Source: Methanobacterium sp.
Lineage (GTDB): Archaea > Methanobacteriota > Methanobacteria > Methanobacteriales > Methanobacteriaceae
DNA length: 64,000 nt
Direction of reading: 5' to 3'
Assembly: GCF_038562635.1 (NCBI RefSeq)
Contig: NZ_JBCFBO010000001.1
Span: forward strand, 434,001 to 498,000
Under the pieces are notes generated by a model that was given only the letters and a program-made list of their open reading frames with translations, did not search any database and was not told where the DNA came from. Position 1 is the stretch's first letter. Each line of letters begins with the position of its first letter. This document shows positions 10,421 through 18,668 of the stretch, piece by piece. The position numbers and the translations under genes were made by a program.

Positions 10421-10534
10421 CTATGAATCACCATGAGGTTCACCCGGTATAGTTCCCCCGCCTTTTGTGATTTCATTCACGTTCCCATATATGCTAAGCT
10501 CAGGTTTTTCGTACGTAACTTTTTCTTTTGTCAT
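10421..10534 (-). CDS. Lasso peptide precursor (A), 37 residues
   Basis: A short minus-strand frame, ATG at 10534 and TAG at 10421-10423, with GGAAG 8 nt before the ATG. The leader (residues 1-24) matches the consensus YxxPxLxxxGxxxxxT exactly: Y8, P11, L13, G17, T23. Thr sits at the required penultimate leader position, followed by Lys24. The predicted core is GGGTIPGEPHGDS (residues 25-37). Gly1 and Glu8 of the core could form the 8-residue macrolactam, with a five-residue tail PHGDS. It lies 78 nt downstream of the cyclase gene on the same strand. The tail is short for a threaded lasso. The Asp-Ser end fits modification by the kinase at 1048-1944. The peptide itself is a prediction. Confidence 0.88.
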   Translation of the reverse strand: MTKEKVTYEKPELSIYGNVNEITKGGGTIPGEPHGDS

Positions 10535-10612
10535 ATTAATCTTCCTACAATTAAATTATTATATTCACAAGTATAATTGCATTTTTATTGCTTATATACA
10601 TTTGTAAATTAT

Positions 10613-12475
10613 TTATTTCAACCAAAAAAATAATATTAAAGCAAGATACAAAAAATAAGTATCAGTGTACGAAATTCTTTTATTATGTTCATATTTTTTA
10701 TAAATTTTTTTAAGTTTTTCAAAATTCATATAATCTTTAATTATTTCACCATTTCTAAACATCATTTCCAAAGACTCTTTTTCAAATAGAAATAAGTTCC
10801 TTGTAAGAAATGGGCGGAAACTTGCTTTATTGGTACGCCATTGGACTTCTGAAGGAAGTATTCCTTCCATCGCAACACGCTGAATAAATCTGTTCCATAC
10901 TTTAAATTTCATTTCAGTCGGTATAGAATAACAGAACTCAATAAGTCTTTTGTCATAATAAGGATATCTTAAATCAAGAGAAAATGATTCAGACATTAGA
11001 TCTAATGTTTCAAAATGTTTTTGAGCACTATCACCACTAAGCGAAAGATAATGATATTTTTTAGCCGTGTTTACTTTTGTAAATTTTTGAAAATTATTAG
11101 GATATTCATTTATTTTTTCATTAATTTTTAATTCCATCATAAAATCTTTATTCAAGTAACTATAAGAGTAAAAGAATTTTTTTAATCTTTTCTTTAAATT
11201 AGAGGGAATCAATGGATAAATGACATCATGGATAACTTTTTTATAGACACTACTCCCCATAAGTTTTGAGGAAGCTCGAATCTCTTTAATTAATTTATAC
11301 CACTGAAATGTAACGGCTAATTCAAGAAAGTAATTTTTTCCAGTGTAGATGACATAATCACCACCTGCACCACATAATAAAGTTCTTATACTATTATTAT
11401 GCATTTCTTTAAATGAACTCCTAATAATAGGTAAGAAAGGATTTGAATAAGGCTGATCTTGATAATATAAACTAATATTTGCTTGTTCTAATGGACTTAT
11501 TTTGTCACAAAGAATATAATGGGCGTTAATTCCACCTGTATTCACAACTTTTTTAATATAAAAACGCTCATCAATTTGAGGAAATTCATCAAAAATGTAT
11601 GAAAATGTGTTTAAATCAGGGCAATGATAATTATTAGCCATATTAATATTTTTTGCAGTACATACTATAGATGAAGAATCTAATCCACCACTTAAATCAA
11701 ATCCAATTGGAAATGCACTACGTAAACGGCATCTTACCGCTTCTTCAAATATTTCACGAAATGAATTTATATAATCCTCTTCAGAATTCATTAAGGTCTT
11801 AGAATTTGGATCAAGTTCCCAATACTTTCTTAATTTATTTTTATTTAGGTAAATTGATAAAGAATGTGCAGGAATCAATCTTAAAATATTCTCATAAAAA
11901 GTGCATATTTTATCTTCAATATATTCTATTTGTAGAAAAAGTGCTATTTTTATCTCATTCAACTCACGCGGAACCCCTGGAACACAAAAAAGCGCCTTAA
12001 TCTCCGTCCCAAAAACAAACATCTTATCATCTAAATAATAGTAAAAAGGCTTCACACCCATATGGTCCCTGGCACAAAACAACTTTTCCTCATTTTTATC
12101 CCAGATAACAAAAGCAAAATCTCCCAAAAGCTTATCAGGACAATCTTCACCCCATTTTTCGTAAGCTTTCAAAATAAAATAGCTGTCTGATACTTCCTCG
12201 TTATCTTCTATATCCAGTTCCTTTGAAAGCTCGTCCCTGTTGTCTATCCTGGCATCAACTGTAATAACAAGTCCTGAATCATCTTCAAAGGGAAGTTTTT
12301 CATGTAAAGATTCTGGAGTTGTCCAGAGCATCTGATGACCTAAAGCAATTGATCCTTCACACCAGACAGCAGATCCATCAGGTCCCCTGTGAGAAAGCCT
12401 GTTGTTCATCTTTTTAATTAGTTCTGGATCAACTTTTCGCCCATCCCTGTAAAAAATCCCTGTAATCGCGCTCAT
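10613..12475 (-). CDS. Asparagine-synthetase-like lasso cyclase (C protein)
   Basis: 620 residues from ATG 12475, chosen because AGGTGA sits 8 nt upstream and overlaps the end of the B2 gene; a GTG at 12487 is possible. The N-terminal glutamine-amidotransferase-like domain (about 1-200) begins MSAITGIF, lacking the catalytic Cys2 of true glutamine-dependent asparagine synthetase. The C-terminal synthetase domain carries the PP-loop SGGLDSS at 262-268. In lasso pathways this enzyme adenylates the Asp/Glu side chain and joins it to the new N-terminus. The precursor follows directly downstream and B2 directly upstream, which together make asparagine synthesis an unlikely role. Confidence 0.92.
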   Translation of the reverse strand: MSAITGIFYRDGRKVDPELIKKMNNRLSHRGPDGSAVWCEGSIALGHQMLWTTPESLHEKLPFEDDSGLVITVDARIDNRDELSKELDIEDNEEVSDSYFILKAYEKWGEDCPDKLLGDFAFVIWDKNEEKLFCARDHMGVKPFYYYLDDKMFVFGTEIKALFCVPGVPRELNEIKIALFLQIEYIEDKICTFYENILRLIPAHSLSIYLNKNKLRKYWELDPNSKTLMNSEEDYINSFREIFEEAVRCRLRSAFPIGFDLSGGLDSSSIVCTAKNINMANNYHCPDLNTFSYIFDEFPQIDERFYIKKVVNTGGINAHYILCDKISPLEQANISLYYQDQPYSNPFLPIIRSSFKEMHNNSIRTLLCGAGGDYVIYTGKNYFLELAVTFQWYKLIKEIRASSKLMGSSVYKKVIHDVIYPLIPSNLKKRLKKFFYSYSYLNKDFMMELKINEKINEYPNNFQKFTKVNTAKKYHYLSLSGDSAQKHFETLDLMSESFSLDLRYPYYDKRLIEFCYSIPTEMKFKVWNRFIQRVAMEGILPSEVQWRTNKASFRPFLTRNLFLFEKESLEMMFRNGEIIKDYMNFEKLKKIYKKYEHNKRISYTDTYFLYLALILFFWLK

Positions 12476-12476
12476 C

Positions 12477-12896
12477 TTATTTTTCACCTATGTTCAATAT
12501 AGGAGTATATTCAACTTCTGATTCACCCAGAATTATTTTATCATCAGATTCTAACCATGCATGGGCTTCAAATTCCCCATTATTTTTGGAAACTCCTATT
12601 TTAAGGTTAGAATTATAATTCTGCCCTGCAAGTAATATCTGCGCAGTTAAAGCACGAGTAAGACACGTGGCCTTAGGCACATATCTGCTCATAACCGCAA
12701 CAGCCCAGGTCAATTTTTCAAGGGGAATAGCGTGAGATTCACCTGAAACTGCAGTGAATCTACTTATAACCTTTTGAATAACCGAAAAAGGGAGTATCCA
12801 CAGCATTATTCTAATTACCCATAGTAAGAAGAAAGATTTAATTAAAATACATTTATCTTCAAAAGTCAATTTTAAAAAACTGCGAATTATTCCCAT
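12477..12896 (-). CDS. Lasso leader peptidase B2 (transglutaminase-like)
   Basis: 139 residues. The N-terminus has a hydrophobic stretch; the C-terminal half matches the transglutaminase-core-3/lasso B2 pattern with Cys78 in KATCLTRALTAQ, His112 in EAHAWLE, and an acidic residue in the following ESDD, forming the expected Cys-His-Asp protease set. B2 removes the leader after the Thr-x position. Its stop codon touches the cyclase ribosome-binding site, showing translational coupling. B1 and B2 are separate genes here, as in actinobacterial and firmicute clusters, not fused as in microcin J25 McjB. Confidence 0.92.
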   Translation of the reverse strand: MGIIRSFLKLTFEDKCILIKSFFLLWVIRIMLWILPFSVIQKVISRFTAVSGESHAIPLEKLTWAVAVMSRYVPKATCLTRALTAQILLAGQNYNSNLKIGVSKNNGEFEAHAWLESDDKIILGESEVEYTPILNIGEK

Positions 12897-12955
12897 AACA
12901 TCAACATAACTTTATTCTACATGCAAAAATTTTGTTTTTGCGGTTCGGAAAATTT

Positions 12956-13249
12956 TCAATTTTCCTCAACTTCAACAAGCCCTTTATCTGAAAGTTCTGC
13001 AATTAGTTCCACCAGGTCCTTTTCACATACTTCTTCTGAAACATCGTACTCTTCAAGGACTGCATCACGAATTTCAGCCACAGTTTTCGGTTCTTGGATA
13101 ATAATATTCCATATAAATGCCCCTACTGGATTTAAGCCGTAATAAACGCCGTCTTTAAGACCTAAAATTACAACTTCATCTTCCACGTCGCAGTGAACCG
13201 CTTCCTTTGTGACAGAAATCACAGATAAATCAGATATTTTATGTATCAT
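12956..13249 (-). CDS. Lasso B1, PqqD-like leader-recognition protein
   Basis: 97 residues with the PqqD/RRE fold pattern: an N-terminal strand region, GLKDGVYYGLNPVGAFIWN in the centre and a C-terminal winged-helix part ending LIAELSDKGLVEVEEN. In lasso clusters this RiPP recognition element binds the YxxPxL part of the leader and delivers it to B2. It is the first gene of the minus-strand set B1-B2-C-A, with 59 nt to B2. The ribosome-binding site is weak. The promoter should lie in 13250-13427, shared with the divergent DUF1616 gene. Confidence 0.9.
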   Translation of the reverse strand: MIHKISDLSVISVTKEAVHCDVEDEVVILGLKDGVYYGLNPVGAFIWNIIIQEPKTVAEIRDAVLEEYDVSEEVCEKDLVELIAELSDKGLVEVEEN

Positions 13250-13427
13250 GTTATCTCAATTGCTAGTTAGATCATAAATATTTATAGGAAGCAAAATTCT
13301 TTCATTTAATACTAAACACCAAAAAATTAAGAATAGAGTATTTATAACGGAAATATCAATGAATTAATATTAAATGCATAACCATTCAAATTGAAATTTA
13401 ATAATACTTGATACAAGGAAGACCAGC

Positions 13428-15491
13428 ATGAAAAGACCAAACAACACAGACATTATTTTAGTAGTTTTACTGGCAGTGATATCTATAATCTGTATCACGG
13501 CTCCATATTTAAACAAATACATAATAGTGTTAATTCCATATGGGCTTTTACTGTTCCTTTTACCAGGGTATTCCATTGTAAGTGCATTATCTACTAAAAA
13601 AAGCGGATTAATCACTAAAATATTAGTGGGCATCCTTATAAGTATGGTTATTACATTTATATTGATTTCAACTATCCATTACACTAAAACACCATTTAGA
13701 TACCGCTTAATAATTATAGCATTATTTACTATATTTTTTGCAGCAGTTGGGTACATAAGGAGAGTTATATCTTCCAAGAAACCAGATAGATATGTAATCT
13801 GTGAAAACTGTAACGGTTATTATAAACTTGAGGAAGGTGAATCTTTAGAAGATTTTGAAGCATGCCGCTGCGGAGGTCAATTAAAGTATGCTGAAGATAA
13901 TATCCTGTCTAAAGAGGAGCCAAAGAGGAAAAAAAAATCTCAAAAAGAGAAGAAATCTAAAACTGAAGATCTCCAGTACCTCATATGTGAAAACTGCGGC
14001 GGCCGATACACCCTTAAAGAAGGAGAGTCCTTAGAAGACTTTGAATCATGCCACTGCGGGGGCAGATTGAAATATGCCAAAGAATATTTTAAATTGAACT
14101 CCAGCAGTAGATCTAAGATTTTTTCAAACAGCTTTTTACTGGTAATTATCCTTACACTTGCTGCTGTAATTGCAGTGGTCTTTAATTCAATAAGCAGTAG
14201 TATTATCAGGTCCATTATGGTTTTACCTTTACTGTTCTTTTTATCAGGTTATTCTATTATCAACATTATTTACCCCCAGTTATCTAAATTTAAGCTTGTA
14301 ATATCAAGTTTTATTTTAAGTACAGTTGTCACATTTTTACTGTGTTTAGCATTCAGCAGTGCTGTAAAAGTTTCCCCTGCAAATGTTATTACAGGTTTAG
14401 CATGCCTTACAATTATATTAACAGTTATTTCCAAAATTAGAGGGCCTAAATTAAGCAAAGCCGAAAAAGAAGTAGAAGAAAAAAAGGTGCAAAAACGATC
14501 CAATTTAGGTACAGCACTCTTAAAATCCATTGCAGTTAGAAATAAACAATCAGCACCACATACTAAAAATTCAGTAACTGAATTACCAAAAAGTCCTCAG
14601 CAGGCACCACATGATGCAAATTCAGTATCTAAATCACAAGGGAAAAAATCTATCTTTTCAGATATTGTACTTGTATGGTTAATCAGTGCTTTATGTGCGA
14701 TTTCCGTTCTAATTCCCCAATTAGAAACTACTGCTTTAAAAAGTGTTTTTGGATTTTTATTGATATTATTTGTCTCAGGATACTCTTTAATAGTAGTTAT
14801 ATATCCAAGAAAAGAGAGTTTGGAAGGTATAGAACGTTTTGCATTAAGCTTTGGATTAAGTTTATTTATTACTTCGATAATTAGTTTCACAGTGTATAGT
14901 CAACTTGGAACACGAATAAATTACATTTTTTTAGTTGTTTCAATTTTGACATTCATATTAGGTTTCTTAGCTTACATCAGGAGGTGGAATCTACCTGAAG
15001 AGGATAGGTTCAGTGTCAACTTCAAATATTATTTCAACAGGATCATTGAATCATTCAGGGGAGAATCAAGAAAAGATAAAATTTTATCCATCATCCTTGC
15101 AGTTTCCATTATCCTTGCAATTTCTGCCACAGCTTATGTGATTGCAGTCCCTAAGGAAGGTGAAAAATTCACAGAATTCTACATTTTAGGTCCAGATGGA
15201 AAAGCAAGCAACTACCCCACAAATTTAACAGTGGGGCAAACCGGGAACGTGACAGTAGGAATTGTAAATCACGAATATTCCACCGTTAACTATGAAATGA
15301 TAATAAAATTAAACAACCAGACTATAAACGACACCAATATCACACTATCCAACAACGAAACATGGCAGCAGCCTTTCACATTTACGCCATATACATACGG
15401 CCAAAACCAGGAGCTTGAATTCGAACTTTACAAACTACCAGATAATAGCACAGTCTACAGGTCTCTTCACCTGTGGATTAATGCGGGATAA
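13428..15491 (+). CDS. Triplicated DUF1616-type membrane protein with two zinc ribbons
   Basis: 687 residues. Three homologous blocks of four to five transmembrane helices occur (about residues 5-110, 230-345 and 405-515), each with a GYS motif (LPGYSIVSAL, LSGYSIINII, VSGYSLIVVI). Between blocks 1 and 2 are two near-identical 35-residue segments with CENC...C.CGG cysteines, likely small zinc ribbons. After a last membrane helix, an extracytoplasmic C-terminal domain (GPDGKASNYPTNLTVGQTGNVTV...) is the conserved DUF1616 part. Function unknown; probably envelope-associated. It is divergent from the lasso operon. Confidence 0.8.
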   Translation: MKRPNNTDIILVVLLAVISIICITAPYLNKYIIVLIPYGLLLFLLPGYSIVSALSTKKSGLITKILVGILISMVITFILISTIHYTKTPFRYRLIIIALFTIFFAAVGYIRRVISSKKPDRYVICENCNGYYKLEEGESLEDFEACRCGGQLKYAEDNILSKEEPKRKKKSQKEKKSKTEDLQYLICENCGGRYTLKEGESLEDFESCHCGGRLKYAKEYFKLNSSSRSKIFSNSFLLVIILTLAAVIAVVFNSISSSIIRSIMVLPLLFFLSGYSIINIIYPQLSKFKLVISSFILSTVVTFLLCLAFSSAVKVSPANVITGLACLTIILTVISKIRGPKLSKAEKEVEEKKVQKRSNLGTALLKSIAVRNKQSAPHTKNSVTELPKSPQQAPHDANSVSKSQGKKSIFSDIVLVWLISALCAISVLIPQLETTALKSVFGFLLILFVSGYSLIVVIYPRKESLEGIERFALSFGLSLFITSIISFTVYSQLGTRINYIFLVVSILTFILGFLAYIRRWNLPEEDRFSVNFKYYFNRIIESFRGESRKDKILSIILAVSIILAISATAYVIAVPKEGEKFTEFYILGPDGKASNYPTNLTVGQTGNVTVGIVNHEYSTVNYEMIIKLNNQTINDTNITLSNNETWQQPFTFTPYTYGQNQELEFELYKLPDNSTVYRSLHLWINAG

Positions 15492-15730
15492 AATTTCTCT
15501 TTTTTTAATTTATAATTTAAATACCGGTAAAAACTTAATTTTTATAGCATAAATAGAGATTATAAATATATTTAGCCTTATCTATCTCATTTAAAAGATA
15601 ATTTAATCTAAAAATAAAAATATCTTAAAATATTATTTTGTAGACTTTGTGCAGTAATTTAGTTTATGCTTACATAACAAATGTGATTATAGTAATACTT
15701 TTTATATAACTTGTATTAATAATAAAAAGT

Positions 15731-16264
15731 ATGTTAAAAAAATATGCATTAGTATTACTTTTCATTATTTTTATTGGCATGTATACTGGACTTAGTCCAT
15801 ATAAACAAAATACTCATTTTTCAAAAATAAATTCAAACATTGTTAATGGTGCAAATCCATACACAACTTCTACAGACAAAATAAATCCAGATAACCCTGA
15901 TATTCAGAAATATTTCCAGAAAGTTGCAAAAGTTCCCTATAAAGCAAATTATGACACCAATGCACCCAAAAAACCAGCCCAATTTTGGAAGGACAATTAC
16001 GGCGACTGCGACGACAAAAGTGCTGCATTTGCCGATTATTTAAATAGAATGGGTGCTGAAGATATAAAAATTGTTATAATTCTCCATAATTCAAAGAAAT
16101 ACTCCCACTGCGTAGTTATATGGAAAAATCATGTTTTTGACGCAACAGCTGAACCTCCACTTTATAACATGGAGCAGACTAAATATTTTAATTACCTTAA
16201 AAAAATGGGATTCAACCTGCAGATCACTTACCCCTACACATATTACAAAAAGAGTTATTTATAA
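15731..16264 (+). CDS. Secreted transglutaminase-like protein
   Basis: 177 residues. An N-terminal signal/anchor helix (residues 4-20) is followed by a transglutaminase-like core with all three catalytic positions visible: Cys in YGDCDDKSAAFADYL, His in YSHCVVIWK and Asp in HVFDATAEPP. Such proteins in methanogens are often peptidase-like or pseudomurein-associated, but no substrate can be named. It stands alone, 239 bp after the DUF1616 gene, which ends in a T-tract. It is unrelated in sequence layout to lasso B2. Confidence 0.8.
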   Translation: MLKKYALVLLFIIFIGMYTGLSPYKQNTHFSKINSNIVNGANPYTTSTDKINPDNPDIQKYFQKVAKVPYKANYDTNAPKKPAQFWKDNYGDCDDKSAAFADYLNRMGAEDIKIVIILHNSKKYSHCVVIWKNHVFDATAEPPLYNMEQTKYFNYLKKMGFNLQITYPYTYYKKSYL

Positions 16265-16489
16265 CAGTATAATTAAAAATAATGAGAATATATTACTTAG
16301 AAATATATGAAAAAACAAATTGTACACCAATTAAGTAATAACTAATTATTTTCGCTCATGTCTGGAGTATTGTGCAAATACTACTATTTAAATAATAAAT
16401 GCAATTTTTTTAAAACAATTTCAACTTAAATTAACCAGTATAGAAAAATTTTTTATTTTTTCCGATTGAAGAAAACTTTCAAGTCCAAA

Positions 16490-16629
16490 GGTCTTCAAAA
16501 TCTAGGATTTTGAGACCTGGAAAACAAAGCTTACAAACATGAAACTTACAAAAAACCACAGGTTTTTTGCTGCATCAAAATCGTAGATTTTGACAGTGTT
16601 TGTGCATTCGAAAATCAATGATTTTCGAA
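16490..16629. repeat. Array of four triloop hairpins
   Basis: Within the 741-bp gene-free stretch 16265-17005 are four perfect inverted repeats with 3-nt loops. Arms: 16495-16502/16506-16513 (loop tag), 16549-16557/16561-16569 (aca), 16575-16582/16586-16593 (gta) and 16607-16616/16620-16629 (aat). Stems differ in sequence. The linker GACAGTGTTTG after the third recurs in the 50-kb array. The rest of the stretch is AT-rich with no gene seen. Confidence 0.75.
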
Positions 16630-17005
16630 AGTTTTCCAAGGTTTTCGTAAACATGAGCGACTGTTAAGGTTATACATTAAATCTTTTTTTTTTTCGTATA
16701 GATTTATTATCTAATAGTTTAATTTTAAATATACAGGACATTTTCACGCCTAAAATTATTTCATTAAACCCTGAATAAAAATAACCTATTAATTATTAAA
16801 TGAATATATTATAAAGCAGTTACTTACTTCAATGTATATTAATTACTGATGAATTTATAATTAACATATTAATAAATAGAATTATTTAATACAAAGTTAT
16901 ATGATTGTATGTATTGCATAATAAACAAATATGGCTTTACAGTAGAAGAAAATAACAAATATTATATATTAAATGGAGATAATAGATATTATTTGGAGGT
17001 AATAA

Positions 17006-17242
17006 ATGATCTCAACTGTAACAACCACAACGACGACAGTAACTACAACACAGGTTATGGCGTATGGGATAATTGCAGTGATTGCATTGATCGTATTTTT
17101 AGCGCTAAAAGAGATTTTAAGTGCTGAAGCAGATAAAAGCGAGCGAATGAAATCATTCGTTAAGGGATCCAACGTAGCAATAGTACCACTACTTCTGGTA
17201 TTTGTAGCTATTGTAGCTTATAAAGTGGTAACAGTCCTTTAG
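17006..17242 (+). CDS. Small membrane protein, 78 residues
   Basis: ATG at 17006 is preceded by a strong GGAGGT 5 nt upstream. The protein starts with a Thr/Val-rich segment, then two hydrophobic helices (about 19-36 and 56-76) separated by a charged loop (KEILSAEADKSERMKSF). Its stop codon overlaps the AGGTGA site of the next gene, so the two are translated together. No family recognised; function unknown. Confidence 0.8.
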   Translation: MISTVTTTTTTVTTTQVMAYGIIAVIALIVFLALKEILSAEADKSERMKSFVKGSNVAIVPLLLVFVAIVAYKVVTVL

Positions 17243-17252
17243 GTGAATTAAA

Positions 17253-17918
17253 ATGAAACAAAATAATTTAATAATCGCTATAGCAATTATAGCTGTCATA
17301 GTTATAGCTGCTTTAGCCGTAACAACTTTTATGAAACCACAAGGACAACAAACTTCAGCTACAGATCAGAGCACCAAACTAGCGTTCTATAATAATGGAA
17401 CTACCTGGGTATCTGCAGATTTTGTTCTGGAAAATGTGACTTTAAAGAATGGTAGTGTACAAACTATCTATTCCGAAGTATACATAAAACCTAATGGTAG
17501 TGTAACACTTGATCTAAGTGCACTTGCAGGTTATAACAATGAATCATTGCCTGCAGGAACAACAATACCATTCATGGCATGGTTTGGACTAAACAACGCT
17601 AACAATTCAACAGGCAACTTAAATATTGCACTACAAGGATGGTCTAACACTTCGCAGCCGCAACCATATGATCAGGAATTAAACCTAACATATACTGGTT
17701 TACCTGATGATGGTTCCATAAACCTAACTGATAGTGCAGCTTACACAGATACAGATATGAATGCACTCATTCAAAAAGTAGGATTCGATGATAGTACTAA
17801 TTCAGCAGAACCGTTAGATGTTCAAGGAACAATAACTGTTAATGATGATGGTACAGTCACAATAACACTATTAAACACCCCTACACTCTGTAATGTAATG
17901 GCGCATATAATTGGGTAA
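17253..17918 (+). CDS. Membrane-anchored secreted protein, unknown function
   Basis: 221 residues. A short basic start and one hydrophobic helix (residues 5-26) are followed by an extracytoplasmic, Asn/Thr/Gly-rich domain likely to be all-beta. AGGTGA overlaps the stop of the preceding small membrane protein gene, giving a two-gene operon. T-rich DNA follows. No recognised domain; a surface or secreted role is inferred from topology only. Confidence 0.8.
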   Translation: MKQNNLIIAIAIIAVIVIAALAVTTFMKPQGQQTSATDQSTKLAFYNNGTTWVSADFVLENVTLKNGSVQTIYSEVYIKPNGSVTLDLSALAGYNNESLPAGTTIPFMAWFGLNNANNSTGNLNIALQGWSNTSQPQPYDQELNLTYTGLPDDGSINLTDSAAYTDTDMNALIQKVGFDDSTNSAEPLDVQGTITVNDDGTVTITLLNTPTLCNVMAHIIG

Positions 17919-17948
17919 CTTGTGTTAAAAAACAGTTAAACGTAAAAC

Positions 17949-17965
17949 CTCTTTTTATTTTTTTA
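17949..17965 (+). terminator. T-tract between two secreted-protein genes
   Basis: A T-rich run (CTTTTTATTTTTTTAG) lies about 30 nt after the stop at 17918 and 20 nt before the next start. T-tracts of this kind terminate archaeal transcription, although the short gap to the next gene allows partial read-through. Confidence 0.45.
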
Positions 17966-17984
17966 GTATGTAATTGTGATTAAA

Positions 17985-18587
17985 ATGAATTTTAAAAAAA
18001 TATTTCTAATAATATTAGTTCTTATTCTGGGATTTTTAGCGTACGGTACTGCAAGTGGAAGTTTAGAAGAAATTGCATTCAGCAATATACCTTATAATTA
18101 TACTTCTCATGTTTGGATACCTCCAAATCAGCAAAATGGAAGCTCCCTAGGCGGGTTTTACTCAATATATGGAAAAGGAGAAAACTTTAACTTCACCATA
18201 ATTCTCCCTGGTGCTGAAAACACAGAAAGTCCTCTTGATTATACAAAAGACGGGCTTAACGGTACAGGACATATAAATAATATAGATATAACTTACAACA
18301 CCATTACAAGCCTCGGGGCACATGACTTAAAAGGAGCCATGTTTAACACTAAATTTGACGGGATATTCAACATGTCATGTGCTGCATGGACAGGTGAGGG
18401 TAATTTCTCAAACAACGGCCAGAATCTCACAGGAAACTTTAAGATAGATGGCCCAATGACAGATTGGAAGGGAACATTTAATGTAAAAGAAGACGGCAAT
18501 AGGATAAAGTTACAGATGAATTATATATGGTACCCACATGGATCACCTCAAAAAGCTAAGAATGTCCAAGAAGTTATTTATATGTAA
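17985..18587 (+). CDS. Secreted protein, unknown function
   Basis: 200 residues from ATG 17985; a GTG at 17976 is in frame, but its bases form the GTGAT ribosome-binding site for the ATG, so the ATG is preferred. N-terminal signal helix ending near TASGS, then a hydrophilic, Asn/Gly/Trp-rich domain. No family recognised. It ends exactly at a strong 13-bp hairpin terminator. Confidence 0.78.
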   Translation: MNFKKIFLIILVLILGFLAYGTASGSLEEIAFSNIPYNYTSHVWIPPNQQNGSSLGGFYSIYGKGENFNFTIILPGAENTESPLDYTKDGLNGTGHINNIDITYNTITSLGAHDLKGAMFNTKFDGIFNMSCAAWTGEGNFSNNGQNLTGNFKIDGPMTDWKGTFNVKEDGNRIKLQMNYIWYPHGSPQKAKNVQEVIYM

Positions 18588-18623
18588 ATGCATTAAACTC
18601 AAGTTTAATGCATTACTTTTTTT
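18587..18623 (+). terminator. 13-bp perfect hairpin with T-run
   Basis: Arms AATGCATTAAACT (18587-18599) and AGTTTAATGCATT (18602-18614) are perfectly complementary with a 2-nt loop, followed by a T7 run. It lies at the stop codon of the plus-strand gene. A second inverted repeat (GATAAT...ATTATC, about 18645-18675) covers the end of the convergent CPBP gene, so this is a two-way termination zone. Confidence 0.75.
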
Positions 18624-18668
18624 ACAATTTATTTTTCTAATATTTTTGATAATTCCACTAATGCATTA

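Noticed and set aside
10613..12475. Genuine asparagine synthetase
   Set aside because: The catalytic N-terminal Cys is absent and the gene is coupled to lasso B2 and followed by a matching precursor.
16909..17127. 72-codon plus-strand frame overlapping the small membrane protein gene
   Set aside because: It covers the ribosome-binding site and start of the better-supported gene at 17006 in another frame and lacks its own site.
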